This document shows, one piece after another, positions 21,213-34,095 of a stretch of 64,000 bases of DNA. The position numbers and the translations under genes are program-made. Position 1 is the stretch's first letter. Each line of letters begins with the position of its first letter. A model generated the notes under the pieces. The model worked only from the letters and a program-made list of their open reading frames with translations, had not been told where the DNA came from and did no database searches. The DNA is from Clarkia xantiana subsp. parviflora. Taxonomy: Eukaryota; Streptophyta; Magnoliopsida; Myrtales; Onagraceae. The stretch lies in NCBI GenBank assembly GCA_036873135.1, contig JAPTYO010000004.1:34133105-34197104 (forward strand), written 5' to 3'.

Positions 21213-24030
21213 TATGTACTTGGTCGTTGTAAGATTTTATATTATATATATGATATTTATGTAATTTTAGTGTTTTTTATATTTATATTATTTGATTAAA
21301 AATAGAAACGCCTATGTGGCAATCCTAAATACTTCAAAATCAAATTGTACAAATATATAACTAAAATAGAAACTTTTAAGTCTTTATTTATGTGTACAAT
21401 GTATACATATATATATATATATTTATAGTACAATTAAGTAGTTGGTCGTAGTAAGTTTTTCATTATGTATATATTATATTTATGTAATGTTAGTATATTT
21501 TATATTTATATATATTATTTGATTAAAAATATTAGCGTATGTGCAGCGACGTTAGAGAGCTTCACAATCAAACTGTATAGATATATCATTTAAATAGAAA
21601 TACTTATATATTTATGTAGAGAATTTCTATATTTTATTTAAATCCTAAAACGGGGGATAAAAATCCTTTCTAAATTTGCACTTATCCAATATATTATATC
21701 TAAATTTATTGAGCTATAATTAAATAGGAAAAAGTGTACATGTGTCACTAGATTTATATTAGTTGTAAGATTTTATATTATATATATTTTATATTTATCT
21801 AATGTCAGTGTCTTTTATATTTATATATTATTTGATTAAAATATAAATTTATTTCTTTATTTATGTATATATAATATATATACATATTTATATATATTAT
21901 TTATGTAATATTAGTGTATTTCATATAATGAGCTAAATTGTGGATGTTCTGTCGGGAAAGTCTAAATATTATTTGATTAATACTAGAAGCGTGTGTGTAG
22001 CGATGATAAAAGACTTCATAATCTAACTGTATATATATATTTTTTGAACATAAATTTTTTATTTCTATATTTATGTAGACAGTTTTTATATTTTATTTAG
22101 AGCCTAATATAGGGGATAAAAATCTCTTCTAAATTTGCACTAACCCAAAACCTTATATTTAAATTTATAAAGCTGTGATTAAATTAGGAAACGGTAAAAG
22201 GGAAAAACGTACATGTGACACTCAGAGAATGTCAGTCGAATTAATATATTACGATAATATATATGCATCATACAAAATCAGCGAATTAAAATCAAATTAC
22301 AAAACATATATTGTACTAATCTTTTTATAAGTATATTTATATCTAACGATAATTGTTGTATTTTCATAGTTGTGAACTATTGACCCGATTGATGAAGATA
22401 TCGTTCACATCCCTAACAAAAGAAATAATATCAATAATACTAATTAGAGAATTAACGCCCTAAGCTCTACATATGCTTCCGTTATTGTGCTAAAAAAACA
22501 TGTCTTTTCCTGGCTAGATTATTTATAATTTGATTAAATATGACCGTAATAAGTTTATATATTATATTTATATAAATTTATATATTGTGATTACGTATAT
22601 AATATATATATATTATTTATATACATGGTTGTAGTAAGATTTTATATTTATGTAATGTTAGCGTCTTTTATAGTTATACATTATTTAATTAAAAATGGAA
22701 ACGCATATGTTGCGGTTTTAGAATACTTCATAATCAAATATAGGTATATCATTAAAATAGAAACTTTAATTCTTTATTTCTTTATTTATGTATAAAATAT
22801 ATATATTTATATTATCTTTAAGTTGGCTGTCGTAGAGATTTTTTTATTGTATATATATATATATATTATGTAATGTAAGTGTATTTTATATTTATATATA
22901 TTATTTTATTAAAAATAGAAACGTATGTATGGCGATTTTAGAAGACTTCACAATCAAACTGTATAGATATATCATTTAAATATAATATTTTAATTATTTA
23001 TTTCTGTATTTATGTAGATAGTTTTTATATTTTATTTAGAGCCTTAAATAAGGAATACAAATTCTTTCTAAATTTGCACCTACCCAATATTTTATATCTA
23101 AATTTATAGAGTTTGAATTAAATTAGGAAATGATAAAGAGAAAAATGTACATGTGTCACTCAAATATTTGTACTATATATTTATGTACTTGGTCGTAGTA
23201 ATGTTTTATAATATGTGTATTTTATATATATGCAATATTAGTCTCTTTAGTATTTATAAATTATTTTATTAAATATTTATATTTATTTAATTTTTTGAAT
23301 ATTTATAGAATATTTTTTTCTTTTTATTTACATAGTTTTCAGAATTTATATTGTCCATATATTTTTATTATATAATTTCTTGGTATATGTTAAAAAAATT
23401 AACAACAAATTTTATTTTATAGATACATATATAAAAAGACGTTTTGTATAGTTTTTTTCGGAATATAAATTTTATATTTACAAATTTTTTATAATATTTA
23501 ATATAAATTTTTTTACTTTATAGTTACATATTTTTTTTATAATATTTAATATAATTTTTTTTACTTTATATTTACATATTTTTATGAATAAAATATAAAA
23601 TTTATATATTTATATAGTTTTATTTTTATATGTAAAAAGTTATTTTAATAAAAACTTATTTAATATATATGTACATATATAAAGTGGCGTTTTATAAGAT
23701 AATATAGATATATACAATTTTAATCAATTAATATAAAATAATAGAAAATATTCACTTAAATGATAATGTGGCAAATTTCTTAATTACGTGACAGTCTTAA
23801 AACTTCGTAATCGAACTATATAATTTATCATTTAAATAGAAAATTTTAATTATTTATTATTTTTGTATTTATGTGGAGAGTTTTATTTATTTTTCGTATA
23901 GCCTAAATATAGAAGACAAAAAACTTTTTTAAATTTACAATTACCATATATATTATATTTAAATATGAAGAGTCGTAATTAAATTAAAAAATGTTGACTA
24001 AAAAAACGCACACGTCTCAGTTGAATAAAC
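21210..24030. repeat. Array of diverged AT-rich repeats (unknown family)
   Basis: Several phrases recur in the same order with much divergence: TTATTTGATTAAAAATAGAAACG; CTTCACAATCAAACTGTATAG plus ATATATCATTTAAAT; TTTATGTAGANAGTTTTTATATTTTATTTA-AGCC; GGGGATAAAAATC-TTTCTAAATTTGCAC; and GTACATGTG-CACT. Full or partial units end near 21740, 22220, 23160 and 24020. No protein is encoded. A related phrase lies in the opposite orientation at 28930-29000, just left of Copia G. It may be an old non-autonomous element amplified in tandem, or a Helitron-like family; I cannot decide. Confidence 0.55.
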
Positions 24031-24064
24031 TGAGTATCATCATGCTTGTGTAGTAGTACTACAA

Positions 24065-24885
24065 TGAGGGGCGTTTGGATGGATGTAATGTGAGACTATT
24101 TGAAATGTGAAATTATAAGTAATGTGAGATACGTAATGTAATGTTAGATTACTGTGTTTGGTTGTGCTGTAATGTGGAGTGTAATGTTATATTACAGTGT
24201 TTGGTATGCTTTGTAATGTGCATTGTAATGTGACTTTATTATTATTATATTAATCTATATATATGAGGGTTATTATACCTTAATGTGATAGATTTAAAAG
24301 ACCTATTCATTTCGACAACTAACTTCTTAAACTTTATGTTTTATGGTTAATAATGTAATCATTTATGCTTTAAAAACTAAATTATTTAAATTCAAAATTC
24401 ATAGTTGTTAAAATTCTATTAATTAAAATATTTTCTATCTTTTTATAAGATAATTTTCATTAAAAAAATGTCACAAAAAAGACTACTTATTTTATACAAA
24501 CATCATGTGAATTATTCTTTATTATAATAATGAGTTATAAAGTATATAAAATATAAAAAATATTAAAAAAAAAGTAATAATAATAATAATAATGATATAA
24601 TAAACTATAAAGATGATATAAAATATTTTATCTATTTAATAATAATAATAAAATAATAACACTCCGTAATGTTGGACATAATCTCACATTACATCCGTTT
24701 TTTGATATAATCTTATACATTGATTGGAGTTTGGACGTAATCTCAGATTATAATGGACATTACATTACAATACATATTACGTCGTTTGACAAATCAAACA
24801 ACGTCGTAATGTGGACGAATGTGAGACGTATTATGAGATTACATTCCACGTTAAATCAATCCATACATTCCTAAAGGGTTAGGTG
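24065..24885. mobile_element. Possible foldback/MITE-like element
   Basis: The left side starts GGGGCGTTTGGATGGATGTA and has many GTAATGTG phrases. The right side holds the complementary CACATTAC/CATTACATCC phrases and ends near CCATACATTCCTAAAGGG. The ends resemble the GGG-GTTTGG start of PIF/Harbinger MITEs, but I could not find a clean terminal repeat or duplication. Confidence 0.35.
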
Positions 24886-25849
24886 TAGTCACTGTAGTGT
24901 GTGGATAGATTTCTGTTTATATCAGGATCTTGATTAAAAATTAGGAACCTTGAAAGAATCCTACAGATTGATTGGTGGGTCCTCGAAGTATGTAATAAAA
25001 CACTATATAATAACAATACCAATAATAAACTATTAGTGATTTGATGCTTTATTGTTTATTATTGGACCACCTAAAACATTAAAAAAAGAAACACTACTAT
25101 ACAATATATATATGTACTATCATTGTCATATATTTATTAAATAAATAGTTCATGAGAATCTAATTTGGGAGCATCGTCACTGTCTTATCTACTTCAATAA
25201 CGATCAAACAAATGACATAAGATTTCATTTTAGGAAAAATACCAAAGTGCACCCTAACAAGGTGTATTTGAATTTAGCACCCTCACGTTAGTGTTAGTTT
25301 AACAAAAGTTGTTATAATTATAATGTAGGATAAAATTCATATTCATGGCCAGCACTTTTCTATTATGAGTTGATCTGATATTAATAGGAATTAGTCTAGA
25401 AGGCCCCGCCTAATGAGGGCCACTCCTAAGACCAAACTGAGAAGAAAAAAATATCCATAACTATAATTAAGAAAGACTCAAATAATTGTAGTTGAATAAA
25501 TAAAAGTAGTATAAATAATTGAACTGCTATTAATAAAGTTGAAAATAAAGCAGCAGGCAAGGGGCGGGGAGAGGACCTTGCCGGCACTTTTCCTTTTTTC
25601 ATTTTCTCGAATTTATTGTAAACAATATTATTCATAATATAAAATTTCTTATTCATTGTAGTTTTATAATTTTTTTGAGTCTTTTCGTTGTATATTTTTA
25701 TTTTATAAATCTCCCCCCCCCCCCCCCCCCCTATTGTTTAGATTTGTTTATATTATTTTTCCCCAATTTGATTTGTTAATTCTAAGGGTAAAATTAAAAG
25801 AAAGTGCAAGTTTCGAATTTTCAAAAAGTGACTGTGCAACTTTTTAAAT
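24886..25849. other. Host AT-rich sequence
   Basis: No gene. There is a run of 19 Cs at 25713-25731. The 76-codon minus-strand frame at 25426-25656 is AT-rich with no recognisable domain. Confidence 0.5.
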
Positions 25850-25851
25850 AA

Positions 25852-25895
25852 CTAGGGTGCATATACCGTGCAACGCGCGGGATGGTTTATTATAT
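25852..25895 (-). mobile_element. Possible Helitron 3' terminus
   Basis: On the minus strand the sequence reads CCCGCGCGTTGCACGG, an imperfect GC hairpin, followed after about 10 bases by CTAG and then T. Helitrons end with a short GC hairpin about 10 bases before CTRR and insert between A and T. The 5' end would lie to the right on the plus strand; I could not find it. Confidence 0.35.
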
Positions 25896-26417
25896 ACGCA
25901 TAATTTACAAAATGATATTGTTATTTTTATAGAAAATTACATAATTATTATCCGTAAATTAATTATTTTTACTATAAAATATTTAACTATATAATTAACT
26001 TGGTGAAAAATAGTGAAAAAAAATTAAAATAAAAAATTGATATTTGAAACTCTACATTGGTCAAATAAAGTGAACCTAATTATTAATTTGGTGGAAAAAA
26101 AAAAAAACCGAATTATTAACATTCGAATCCTTTATAGTTAAGAGATATTTTATATATAAATTATTATCAATCATTAGTATTTTTAATTTATTATGCATTT
26201 AAATTTTTCGTTTTTGACCCTAGAATCTTAAAAATTGTAATATATGAAAAAAAAAAATTGCATTAGAAAACTATGTAAAATTCTACACTACAACATTTTG
26301 TCTTCTTTCGGCCCACCATAAACCTTTACAACGATTTGTTAGTAACATACATATTAAATCTTGGCCAAACGTATTATTAATCTAGAGTTTGACAGCAATT
26401 ATGGGTAGTTTAACTTA

Positions 26418-26839
26418 GATCATCCACAATGGTTTTACATAAATTGTATTCTTTAAAGTTGTCATGTAGACATTTATGTACACTTTAAGTAATACGTAAA
26501 TTTAAGACACATGTAAAAATATTTTCTCTGCAATCATATTATTTAAACATATTCCTTAAATATATTTTATTATTAAATTTTCCAACAATCACCAATAAGA
26601 TATTAACATTAATTATAAAATAAATTAATTTATAGTAAAAAAATTGGTTACGTAATACATAGTGCATTACTTATATTTAAGGAATGCTTTATGTTAAAAC
26701 ATAAATTTACGTGTGGATCCCATCTTTAAGGAATGCTATGTAAAACCACTGTAGATAGTTTTTGTCGTTTTACTTAAATAAATATGTAGGACCCACGTTT
26801 ACGTAATCTTTATGTAATACCACTGTGGTGTGGATGCTC
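26418..26839. mobile_element. Tourist-like MITE (TSD TTA)
   Basis: The left end is GATCATCCACAATGGTTTTA; the right end read backwards is GAGCATCCACACCACAGTGG and then TATTACATAAAG. TTA flanks both sides (26415-26417 and 26840-26842). The 3-bp TWA duplication and the size (422 bp) suggest PIF/Harbinger-derived MITEs. There is no coding region. Confidence 0.6.
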
Positions 26840-26842
26840 TTA

Positions 26843-28190
26843 GTAAATTTAATTTTATGTGGATGTGGATATGATAACTTAGATAAGAATAATTTTGTTT
26901 GGGCCAAATTTTCCTTTTTTAAAGAATACGAAAATGGTTGGGATTCCGATTTTGAAATTCATTTAACATACACGAATGTGAGAGAATTTTATTAAATATC
27001 ATAAAAGTTAATAGAAATTACATGTGTGCCATTGTGGGCGGATTCAGATGTTTGAGGTTCCGACTTATCATACTCGTACTCCCTATCACCACTTTAGTAA
27101 GATCCCACTCCTTCATGCGTCGCTTTGCAATTGCTTCATGCTTCGCTTTGCAACCTTAATTATGTAGCCCATTGAACTTATATAGTGCTTCACTTTGCAA
27201 CCTCAATCAAGTTTATGTGGTATTTCAACTCTTACTAACTATCTGATGCGGTACTATTTACTCACTTATGAACCATATTATTAATTTCCCCCACATATGA
27301 GTCCACTGTAGCTCCATAGTAACCGAAAGACTGTTTTTTATGACACCAAACCTGCTCGTCGGGACACTACGTTGTCCACACCTCTATCAGTCATGTGCAT
27401 GTGGTCTTTTGAAACCAATCTTTCGAACAACCACGCCATTGCCCTGAGTCATGTCTCCACGTGCTCAAACTAACATATGTTTGCTCCACCTTAAACTAAT
27501 TTCCATTTGTATTGAGTCAATTCATAAAATTAAATATTGACCATGACTATTTTTCCATTCTCGGAGTTTCAGCAGGATTGACGTATCCTAAAAAAATGGT
27601 TTTCCTTGTTTCGCAAAACCCCATACTAGGAACTTTGTCCTAAATTACACAAATATGTGACGATAAGTGCCGACATGTCTAAATTGCCAAACGACCTAGG
27701 TGTATATAAGTATGTAGAAAATGTACATAGTATAGTTGTGCAAAATTAAGAAAGAAAAAAAATAGTTAATTAATAAAAATCAAACCGAAATGTAAATTGA
27801 AGTAGTTTATAGATAATGTTGGTGAGACATGTGGTAGGAAGTTGGTGGAATGTGGAAGTAAAAGGCAAGCGCACTGAAAGCTTGTCGAGTGGAGGAAAGA
27901 AAGTGAAAAGCTCGGGTCATCCACACATCCAACACAACACAGCCACGCCACTCTGCCTTTCCTAACAGCTTTCTTTGGGTTATTTAATATTCAAATCTTT
28001 TAGTTGGCCAAAAAAAAATTTCTTTTAACTCAAAGTTCGACCAATTACAAACGACTACTCAGATTTATTTTTTTTAAACTAGTTATCTGAAATTTTAATA
28101 TTTTAGTTAATTGCTTTCTCTATTATAATTTCGGTCAAATTTTAGGGTACACATTAAAACACCTTCAAAACCGGAAAATGCTCATTTTTC
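26843..28190. other. Host AT-rich sequence
   Basis: No gene. 27090-27230 has repeated CTTCATGC-TCGCTTTGCAA phrases. 27300-27520 has mixed composition and only broken frames. The 61-codon minus-strand frame at 27766-27951 is not recognised. Confidence 0.4.
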
Positions 28191-28191
28191 T

Positions 28192-28470
28192 ATTAAATTT
28201 GGATTTTTCTACTATGCTTTAGGAGCACCATGCTTTTGGTTTTTTTAATACTACGGTGGACTTAATTGTAACATAAGTAAAACTTTAAAAGTATGAAAAA
28301 ATATGAATTTTTTAAACTACACCTAAGATGTGTATCATACTATTAATAATACAATTTTCCTATGGGGTTCACCTTTAGGGCAATAGAAAAATAAAAAAAT
28401 TAGTGGCAAAAGCATGGTGCTCCAAGAGCATTGTAGAAAGGTCCATCAAATTTGAAGGAAATTGTAACAA
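28192..28470. mobile_element. Foldback element (MITE-like)
   Basis: The left arm has TTTCTACTATGCTTTAGGAG and CACCATGCTTTTGG. The right arm read backwards has TTTCTACAATGCTCTTGGAG and CACCATGCTTTTGCC. The arms are about 60 bases with an AT-rich centre. I could not fix the target duplication, so the superfamily is open. Confidence 0.5.
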
Positions 28471-29031
28471 ATATACAAACTTGCTCTAAAATTTGAAGTT
28501 TGAGTAACTAATTTTTACAAATTTATTGGGTCAAAATTTATATAGTGATTTGGTTATTAATTCAATTTTATTTTCCATCTATATCTATCTTTAATATATA
28601 ATAATATACTAATTCGATTCACATGGGTTCTCAGATCGGCACATGTGCTTTTTTCCAATCAACATTTACTAATTTAATAATGATTATAAATTCCGATAAT
28701 CATTATTAAATATGAAACTTGGGACAGTCCATTTCAACATTTCAAACTTCAGGCACCTAATTTTAACGTAGAGTAAACATTGGACAGTTTTTTAGTTATT
28801 ACCCCTATAAAATATTTAATAACTGCAAATTCATAAAATATTTTCTTAATCATATTTTAGTATCTACTTAGAATTTTATTTTATTTTTTAAAAAAATTAG
28901 ACTCATAAATAAAAAATAACTTTTTATATTTAGATGAAAAATCTATACACTTTGATTGTGAAGTTCTAAGGCCACCAGCTAAGCAGAATGCCACGTCGTC
29001 ACTAACCATATTTAAATAGTAAAAAATATTT
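28471..29031. other. Host AT-rich sequence left of Copia G
   Basis: No gene. 28930-29000 carries, in reverse orientation, phrases of the AT-rich repeat family seen at 21210-24030 (TTGATTGTGAAGTTCTAAGG). The last 5 bases, TATTT (29027-29031), are the left target duplication of G. Confidence 0.5.
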
Positions 29032-29272
29032 TGTTATTTGCAGCATGGTTTATCAAAGAAGGATATAACTTTTTAGAGCGAGATTGCTGTAAAACTCCAA
29101 AAAATTGATTCAGTAGGAAGGTAGCAATTGACTAAACAAACTTTAGCTAGAAATCAGCGACTAACAGCACAACATGACTAAATTGTAGCTAACTGGAATT
29201 TTTTTTAAAAAAAAAGTCTTACTGAAATAATAAAAATGTGGTTGCTTGCGGTCCAAGAAGCAACTTCCAACA
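29032..29272 (-). repeat. 3' LTR of Copia G
   Basis: 241 bp and well diverged from its partner at 44498-44739, but collinear from TGTTATTTGCAG to CTTCCAACA. The purine-rich stretch next to it on the minus strand (AACCAAGAAGGATAA) is the polypurine tract. Confidence 0.88.
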
Positions 29273-29436
29273 TTATCCTTCTTGGTTCATGGACTGCACA
29301 CTCTTATCTTCTTCCTTAGATTCTTGAAATTATCTATTGGAAGTGATTGGTGAAGAAATCAGCTTGTTAATCTTCAGTCTTACAGTAAATTAGACTTACT
29401 TTTTCACTTTGCTGAGCTTCACGAACCACGGACAAT

Positions 29437-30950
29437 TTAATGTTCAAATGTCTGGTTCTCTTGTGAAACACTGGATTCCTTGATATTGCAATGGGAGTTT
29501 GATTGTCTACATAGATGGTCAAGGATTTTCCTTAGCCATATGGCATGATTTACAGCTTCAACTGCTGCTACAAACTCGACTTCTGTTAAGGATTGAGTCA
29601 CAAAGTTTTGCTTCTTTGTGCACCAAGAAAAAAATTCCAGAACCCAAACTAAAACAATATTGTAGTCATCAATGTTGTTAACCCAATCATTATCTGAATA
29701 ATCTTCCAAACGAAGAGCTGCACTTCTCTCAAACTTGACTCCATAGCTTAGTGTTCCCTTGACGTATCTGAGAAATCTTTTTGCTGGTATCAAGTGTATT
29801 TCACTAGCACAATGAACAAAGCGAGATAACAAACTTACATCATGTTGGATATCAAGTCTCGTGGTTGTTAGATGCATTAAACAGTCCACCAAATTTCTGT
29901 AATGACCTTTTGAAATTTTGCTGGAGCCATCATATGTTCAGAGCTTCTCTTTTTTATTCATGGAAGTGTATATTTCTTTGTATTTTTCCATTGAGAATTT
30001 CTCCAGTATATCTTTTGCATATTTCTTTTGACTGAATAAGATTTCTCCTGTCCCTTAAGCTATCTCCATTGCGAGAAAGAAGTTCATTAAGCCAAGATTA
30101 GTCATCTCAAATGCTTACCTCATCTCCTTCTTGAATCTTTCGATTTGATCTGCATTATCTCCAGTTATAAAAAGATCATCTACATAGAGAGAGACAACAA
30201 TAATTCTACCTCATCTATGCTTGATGTACAAAGTAACATCAGAATAGCTTTTCTTGAAACCTAGCTTTAACATATTCTCATCTATCTTGCTATACCAAGC
30301 TCTTTGGGCTTGCTTGAGCTCATACAAAGTCTTCTTTAGCAAATAAACCTTTTGTTCAGCTCCTTCAATCTAAAACTCGAGGTTGTTCCACATAGACTTC
30401 CTCATTTAAAACTCCACAACAAGTAGTAGTCTAACTGTATCCATACGAGCTACTGGAGCAAAAGTATCCGAATAATCAACCCCAAAGACTTGTGCATACC
30501 CATTTACTACTAACATTGCTTTAAATTTGTTGATAGATCAATCATGATTCAATTTTTCCCTGAATGCCCACCTGACTCCAATTACCTTCTTGTGTGTTGG
30601 TCTATCGACAAGCTCCCAAATATTATTCTTCTGAATCATCTGCATCTCTTCATGCATTGTTTGATTCCACTTTGAGGATTTGAGAGCTTCTCAAGAGTTT
30701 CAGGTTCACGAATGGCTACATGACACCTTGCATACACATCTGAGAGTGGTCTTGTGCCCCTTACTGGTTCATCATCTTGAAGTTCGTCTTACCAGTTTTC
30801 AGATATTGGGGCTTCATCTATCTAACGCTCAAATGCTTCAGCATTCTCTCAGATTCATTCACATGCACATCTCTGGTGATGGACATCTTCTTACTTTGAG
30901 GGTGAAATACTTTGTAGGCTTTTGAGGTTGAACTGTAACCTACAAAGATT
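29437..30950 (-). pseudogene. Copia RT and RNase H remnant (G)
   Basis: 29892-29437 keeps the RNase H end of a Copia polyprotein: a CLMHLTTTRLDIQ-like block, RFLRYVKGTL, an SDNDWVNN relic of the ADWAG block, and FVTQSLTEVEFVAAVEAV (the KKQ...S-EAEY-A motif). The stretch from about 30700 to 29940 translates in pieces to RT (VIGVRWAFREKLN-like and [18 protein letters not shown] blocks) with stops between. No active product is possible. Confidence 0.8.
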
Positions 30951-30955
30951 CCAAC

Positions 30956-32208
30956 TTATGCCTTTCTATCTAGCTTATCTCTTTTGACTTGAGGAATATA
31001 AACAAAGCAGACGCATCCGAAAACTTTAAGAAATCTTAAAGAAGGTTTATAGCCATGCCACTTCATAAGGAGTTGAGTTTTGGACAACCTTAGTGGGCAA
31101 TCAATTATGTAAAAACAATGCAATATTAGCCGCTTCTGCCCAGTACTCCCCGGGGAGATTCTTCTCATGGATCATGCACCTTGCCATTTCAACAATGGTT
31201 CTATTCCTCATTTCACTTACACCATTTTTATGAGGTGTATGTGAAATGGTGAGCTTCCTAAGGATTCCTTTTTATTCATAGAAAATCTTGAACTGACCTG
31301 AGTTGTACTCAGTGCCATTATCAGACCTAAGAACTTGTATCCTACAGCTACACTAGCTTTCCACCAAACATTTAAACTTTTAAATACCTCAAACACCTTG
31401 GATTTGGCTTTGACAAAATAGATCCAGCACATTATTGAATAGTCATCAATGGAAGTTACAAAATATATAAGCTACCTTGTAGTGAGAGTGTCCTTTGAGG
31501 TCCTACTAAGTCTGAGTGAACAACTTTCAACTTCTTAGATGCTCTTCTCACGTTTTTGGGGAACTTATTTCTGTTCAATCTCCCGTAATGACACGCTACA
31601 CAGTCAAGGATATGATCTTCAAGGCTTGGAAATCCTTCAGATAAACCTCTTAGAGCCAAGAGTCTCTGAATGCTGCAGTGGCCCATTCTTCTATGCCATA
31701 ACTCTAAATTGCTGATATTTGTTGGATGAGCATTGCAGTCCTCTTTGATGGGATTAAAATAAAACCCCTTCCTCTTCATCTGGACTTGCAGAATTGCGAC
31801 TCCTCTTGCATTTGTGATTGTGCAGAGACTCCCCTTAAAAGTCAGTGTGAGTCCTTTTTGAACTAACTGACTCACACTTAGGATATTTTGGCTTAGTTCA
31901 GGCACAAATAGCACATCAATCGTTAATTTTGTACCAGAATTTATTGAGAGAGCTATTGTGCCTTTTGAATTTGCTAGTAGTCTCCTGCCAATACGAACAT
32001 AGACATCTCCACAATGTTTAAGGTCCTTAAATATAAATTTGTCATATGTCATGTGATTCGAGCATCCACTGTCAATGAGCCATTCTTCTAATTCCTCACA
32101 TGTTGCTAGACACTTAGCCATAAATATTTGATCATCTTCGTGTGTCTCTTCCACTTGAGCAACAACTCCCTGCTTCTGATTCTTCCAGATCCTAGACTCG
32201 TGTCCCAT
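30956..32208 (-). pseudogene. Copia protease, GAG-pre-integrase and integrase remnant (G)
   Basis: 32208-31456 is a 250-codon open piece. In order: the protease LIDSGCSNHMT (catalytic D-S-G) near residue 45; the usual VLFVPELSQNILSVSQL block; the GAG-pre-integrase block LWHRRMGHCSIQRL; a C-x2-C-like CVACHYGRLNRNKFP; and VVHSDLVGP, the first integrase aspartate. The frame then breaks. 31432-30956 continues in fragments, with the conserved [18 protein letters not shown] end of integrase. Confidence 0.85.
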
Positions 32209-33047
32209 TTGATTGCAGTTTAAACACTTTGCATCTGGTCTCTTCCAACATTTGAAAGGAGCATGACCCTTCTTTCCATAGTGATGGCAAGGTGGAAAGC
32301 TCTTCTTTTGACCCTTTTATTTTTGTGCCCCGCTGCTGCTCTCTGCACCACTTTTGCTGCCAAAATTCTTCTTTTTAACAGCTTCTCGAGACTTTACAGA
32401 TAAAGCTCATTCCACTCTCTTATCTTCTCTCATCAGACGACGTTGCTCTTGAGCTTGCAGAGCATTGATAAGCTCTGAATTTTTTAGAGTTGAGATGTCT
32501 TTGGTGTTCTTAAGAGAGACTATTGAGGTTTCAAACCTTTCAGGTACTGAAACCAGGATCTTCTCTACAAGCCTACGGTCAGCCACATAGGAGTGCCTAG
32601 TGCTCGAATTTGATTTGCAAGTTTCACAAGTCGATAAGAGTATTCTTTGAGTGACTTTGACTCCTTCATGCCTTCTCTGTCAAGTTCTATGATTAAATTC
32701 AGAGCCTTCATACCTCTGATCTTCTCATCACCTTCATATTCATTTTTGAGAAAATTTCAAATCTCTTTTGCATATTTGAAAGTCATAATCTTGTTGAATA
32801 TTGCAGGACGATCGAGCTCTTTCCTTTCTCGTCTTCTTCTCCATGTGTACCTTCATTTGAACAATTGTATGATTATTGGAAATATCTGGAATTTCATTAT
32901 CTTCCTCAATAAATTTCCACAATCGTTTTCTTCCAAAAATGCCTCAATCTTTAATGCCTAAGCTTGATAATCTTCTCCATCAAACTTTGGCGGAGTTGAG
33001 TGTGAAGTTTCCTCTATGCTATCGAGGTTTGGGAATGAAATAGTGAA
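32209..33047 (-). pseudogene. Copia gag remnant (G)
   Basis: Directly left of the F insertion the minus strand reads PPKFDGEDYQA, then LKIEAFLEEND, the start of a UBN2-type Copia gag. The zinc-knuckle region (a Cys/His-rich piece near 32215-32290, with GYFARDCW-like relics) follows before the protease. Stops and shifts are frequent. F entered here, about 65 bases downstream of the G primer site. Confidence 0.75.
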
Positions 33048-33052
33048 GTTTT

Positions 33053-33488
33053 TGATGCAGCGTGATGGGGATAGATGGGACAAAAACTCGTTGATTCAAA
33101 GGGAATGCCGATAATTTGATGGATAGAGGCGCGAGAATTCGTTGATTCAAAAGAATATTGAAGAATTGACGCATGGTTGAGGAAAACCTCGATTTTTTTC
33201 ATATATAATTCAACTGCTGTAAAATTCGGCTAACAATGCCTTAAATACAGAAAAGAAAAACCCTACCCCTACACAAAATAGGAAAAAAAATCACTAACAA
33301 AACCGACAAATTACAAAAAAGACCGAAAGAAACATAAAACTGCAAATTTGACAATCTAAACGATATAATTTGGCCAAAAACCGTCAAGCCCCATAGTTTA
33401 CTATAGGTCTTGCTCAGATTGCTGTTTCCACATGAAATATTGTACTCACACGCCAAAATCCGACGCTTTGCCAACTTCTCCCACATCA
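33053..33488 (-). repeat. 3' LTR of F
   Basis: 436 bp and clearly diverged from the right copy. The minus-strand sequence directly before it, CTTCCGGGAGAGAA, is the polypurine tract. Confidence 0.88.
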
Positions 33489-34095
33489 TTCTCTCCCGGA
33501 AGAGAAGATTCGCCCTCGAATCTTGCGCAATGAAGGCCAGTAATAGGAAGCATGAAGAAGAACACACACAACCACATCATCATAAAAAATTTCACGTAAA
33601 TGAGGAGGGTCATGTGGTAAGAACTCAGGAAATACATCATCAAATTCCTGCGGCAAAAATTGAATTCTAACCGGCACTATCTTCTTGTCGTGAAAAACAA
33701 AAGAATAAGTATTGGAACGATCACCATGCTGCACATCAAGATCATATTGCCATGGCCGATCAAGAAGTAAATTACAAGTATCCATAGGAACAACCGTAAG
33801 ACCTGATTTCCCAACAGCCGGATCTGAAATCACATTCTCACAGCTGCCTGAATCAGTTGTGAAATTGGTATCCCCAGTGATATACTCCTCACTCACTTCA
33901 TCATCGTCATCGTAATCATCATAAACAGGATTATCAAAAATAACATAATCTACATCGACATCATCATAAACAGGATTATCGAAAGGGTGCACATCTGAGG
34001 CGGTGTCGTCATCCTCCTCAAATTCGAACTCATCCTCAAAATCGATTTGACGTTTCTATTCTTCGATTTGTTGTTCTATGGACTGACGTAGCCGT
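33489..34095 (-). pseudogene. Ty3 gag-pol fragment of F
   Basis: The frame at 33992-33486 shows an acidic Asp/Tyr-rich region; a protease start TTDSGSCENVISDPAV (catalytic D-S-G); then, after an apparent in-frame deletion, MDTCNLLLDRPWQYDLD with NTYSFVFHDKK, the block that follows the protease in chromovirus-type Ty3 elements; and EFDDVFPEFLP, the usual pre-RT motif. The polyprotein end (KIRGRIFSSGRE) follows almost at once, so the RT-to-integrase part has been deleted. Confidence 0.75.

Noticed and set aside
33410..33670. Plus-strand frames in the F region
   Set aside because: They are shadows of the minus-strand F polyprotein and LTR.
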